DNA of 64,000 bases, taken from Oxyruncus cristatus. Taxonomy: Eukaryota; Chordata; Aves; Passeriformes; Cotingidae. This document shows, one piece after another, positions 61,156 through 64,000 of this stretch. The stretch spans positions 310,001 through 374,000 of the forward strand of contig VXAY01006167.1 of NCBI GenBank assembly GCA_013399855.1, given 5' to 3'. Every line of letters starts with the position of its first letter. The first letter of the stretch is position 1. The notes beneath the pieces are model-generated. The model saw only the letters and a program-made list of their open reading frames with translations, was not told the DNA's origin and did not search any database. Both the position numbers and the translations under genes were made by a program.

Positions 61156-64000
61156 TGGGTGTAGGCCAACAGACATTTCTGCTACACATATATACCTATT
61201 TGGAAGTAATCTGGGACCAATTCATTTAATATTTCATCCAACAAACATGATCCTGACCCATATCAAGGACTTTGCAAGTTTATCTGCAAATAATCCTTTG
61301 CAATTCAGACTGACAAGGATTATTTAATAAGTAGATACTTGCTGTTATGTTTAAATATGCTTAAAGGGAACAAATTCATTTGGTAGACTGCTTATGTGCA
61401 AATGTGAATATTCCCATTTCAACACTAGTTTCACTTGCTAAAGTTAGCAGAACATGAATACATGTCTTTCATGCAAAGCTACCCTAAAATATCTGTTAAT
61501 ACACAGGAAGAAAGAGGTATTGCATGACAAAGTATGGACCAAAGACCTTGACCTCAGCAGCCATGGGATCAAAAATGTTCATCATGACACCTATGGCAAT
61601 ACAGAGTTTTCCAAGTGGAAAAATTTCAGCTAAAATCTGAATCTAATACTGTTGGCAGAATAGAAAATCTAAGTACACAGCCTTTATGGTTGCAAAGATA
61701 ATTTTCCAATTTTCCAATTTTTCCAAATATTAAATACTATAACACTGGCTTCATGTACCATTGTTAATATCACTGCCTGCCTTTGCTGACAACTGTGTAG
61801 GCCTCTAAACCACAGAGCTCAACCCCTTGTGATCTGCCTCATAGCATTCTATCATTTTCTTCTGTTTTAAAAATACCAAATAATTCTTCTGAAATGGTTG
61901 CCAGTTCTTTATATGAAGTAAACTCAAGCAGGAGTCTGGAAAGAGTCTCTGTTTATGGTTTGATTACAGTTTAACCCCAGTAAATTTAAACCACTTTAGT
62001 TAGCAAGACATTTACAAATAAGCGCTCATTTCAGTTATGAGCAGGGATTTTGCACATTTCAGCACCTTGAAGCAAATTTGAACTAATACAAAAATGGTCA
62101 TTCCCAAACTAAACATCCACTTCCTGAATCCCAAATTTAAAACTGATTAGAGTTCAACTGCTGCCATCATCTTAAGGAGTCATGGCTTTCCTTCTGTCCC
62201 TTAGACCACACATTAGATGAATCCGTTCTTCTTCTTTGTCTTTCATTCCATAAATGCATTCAAGTTACTACTTGAATTTACAAAAGCACCTAATGTTAAC
62301 AGATGTGGTTTTGTGTGTCTCACTGGGAAAATGCTGCCTCTTCAGGCAAAGACAAACAGCATGAAACATGTCCAGAGAAATCTAACAATGAATTTCTGTG
62401 GCAATCTACAGACAAGCTCTGGCCACTTTCCAAGATGAACAGAAATCTTGGCACAATGAATTGGGCAGAACCAGACTCAGCCATTTACACCTCTGGCTTT
62501 GTCACCATTGATGGAGCTCCGTCTTTTCTCTGAGACTGTTACAAGTGTGACCTATTGCACAAAACTTTAAAAGTTGGCCTCACCACACTTTAAACTTTAT
62601 GCTATGAAGAAAGCAATAGCGTTTTTCAGGAGTCTCCAGACTTTCCACAGAATAACCATCCCAAATTCAGCATGACCAGAAGTTCCAGCCTTGGAGGTGA
62701 AGGATTGGCTTATACCAGCTCAGCTAATTCCACTCAGGGCCAGTACATCATCCTACTTAGCCACAAGCGCAGAAACACGGGACAGACAAGCATTTCAACA
62801 CTTCTGGCTAGGGGATCTTGCCCTCAACACACATACTGATGCTTGTACATGGTCTCCTGGCTGTCTATACTCCTGTCCATCTGTTGGGATGGCATTATGC
62901 CAGCTAACAAGGTAGCATGCCAGCTTCACTAGCACAAATGTGCCAAATAAAGATAGGTTGTTTTGAATGTGCTGCTTTCAGAAGACAGCAAGAGCCAGGT
63001 CCCCAGTAAAGAAAAACAGCAAGAAGCTTCTCCAGATCACCAGCATTCCTCCAGTTATTTTAGGTTTGATCTCCCCTTCATTCTCAGTATTCAAGCACCA
63101 TCACAAACACGGAAATCTGAACTAAGTTGTTGAATATCAGAGATTGCCAGGCAAAGCAGGTGGTATTTTAACAGGCTCACCAGTAAGACCATCGCATGCC
63201 TGCAGGAGGTCCTATCTCTCTATATAAACACCCTTCTAATATCCTTAGGAGAGAGCTTTCCCATCCAAATCTGCACATTTCTTCACTGTTTTCTGTTTAA
63301 TTGACTCTACCCCTTCATATTTTAAGAGCAGCTCTTCTCATAGAACAAAACTATGTTTTTCCAAAACGCTGATTAGCCTCTTAAATAGAACCAGAGCTCT
63401 TGCTGCTGGATTAAGCATATAGGAAAGCCTTCTCAGACAGTAGTACTCATTTAATTTCAATTTTACTGTAAGCTTGAAAGTGACAGAACCAGCTCAAGAA
63501 TATGTTGTATTCCTGAAGGCAAGAACTTCCTTATAAACACTAATTCAGAAGTCTGGAGAAATGCAGACTCCCTCTTTTCAGAAGCTTCTGTGTGCTTGCA
63601 AACTACACAGCCTCAGTCCCTGAGACCAACAAGTGCAAGGAGCCGTGATAAGCAGGGTTTAAGAAACCATCCAGTTTGCCAGCTCCAGGTATTATTCAGC
63701 ACTCTGAAAATACTGGAGATTCTCTTCTGTAATGTTTTAAGCCTAAGATGCATATTTGCTATATAAAAAGAGTTGGCCAAAACTACAGTTCTGTAATAAA
63801 CATCGTTGAAAAGAAGCAGGGAAATAGAAAAGACAGTAAAGGGCTAAACGAAGCAAAGAGAAGCAACTTGGAATTACTTCCCCTGGGTTAATATTCAAGC
63901 CATCATACAGCTGCTACAGCAGCAACAGAAGATCACAGAAAAGTTGGGTTTCCTTTGAGAAGCAAAGCTCAGACAAGGCTACCTGTATGCCTCCAAAAGT
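61156..64000. other. Unique AT-rich non-coding sequence to the window end
   Basis: No gene supported. It includes a ttttccaa triplication at 61703-61726. Two overlapping plus frames near 62217-62533 have no recognisable domain. Confidence 0.5.
61703..61726 (+). repeat. ttttccaa tandem repeat, 3 units
   Basis: ttttccaa, ttttccaa and tttttccaaa follow head to tail. A short slippage repeat. Confidence 0.8.

Noticed and set aside
1..64000. tRNA, rRNA, CRISPR arrays, bacterial operons, phage or plasmid features
   Set aside because: I looked for tRNA T-loop words, regularly spaced direct repeats and dense same-strand ORFs. None were found, and the repeats point to a bird genome.

Overview
The window looks like non-coding DNA from a bird nuclear genome. 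The evidence is five truncated CR1 LINE fragments, an ERVL-type LTR of a kind I recognise from avian genomes, a second LTR with a 5-bp target-site duplication, AT-rich composition with CpG confined to small pockets, and many A/C-rich simple tracts. I cannot name the species or the locus. No bacterial-type genes, operons, CRISPR arrays, tRNAs or rRNAs are visible. No complete protein-coding gene can be supported. The window is best read as a large intron or an intergenic 'desert'.

Layout. 1-9.4 kb: AT-rich unique sequence with a POU-type palindrome (453-464), a CpG-rich candidate minus-strand exon (1283-1410) and a GC/CpG pocket with E-box and homeodomain motifs (4081-4400). 9.4-12.1 kb: a CTGCTTCTT minisatellite, a good plus-oriented CTCF-like motif (9528-9540), a POU-motif cluster (10046-10132) and a long A/C tract. 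15.5-21.7 kb: a CR1 3' fragment that keeps the remains of the reverse transcriptase C-terminus (15538-16383), a CR1 tail (19590-19676) and a solo ERVL-like LTR (21145-21724). 24.5-25.4 kb: a second solo LTR (24512-25436) flanked by 5'-acttt repeats. It contains a 10-N assembly gap and two minus-oriented CTCF-like motifs. 25.4-42 kb: mostly unique sequence, one CR1 (33845-34562), a short candidate exon with a consensus donor (39567-39616) and a perfect 11-bp hairpin (40631-40662). 42.2-42.5 kb: a CpG-rich, coding-like island, the best candidate for non-transposon coding or exonic sequence. 42.5-64 kb: unique AT-rich sequence, CR1 fragments at 57.0 kb (+) and 60.8-61.2 kb (-), and a strikingly regular (A14G)7 minisatellite at 60605-60710.

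How the parts may work together. Four of the five CR1 pieces and the ERVL-like LTR are on the plus strand. The A/C simple tracts are also on the plus strand, and the three exon-like candidates lie on, or can be read on, the minus strand. All of this would fit a host gene transcribed right to left, with this window lying in its introns; that is inference. The plus CTCF-like motif at 9.5 kb faces the two minus motifs inside the LTR at 25.1 kb. That is the arrangement expected of a chromatin-loop pair. No undescribed system with strong evidence was found.
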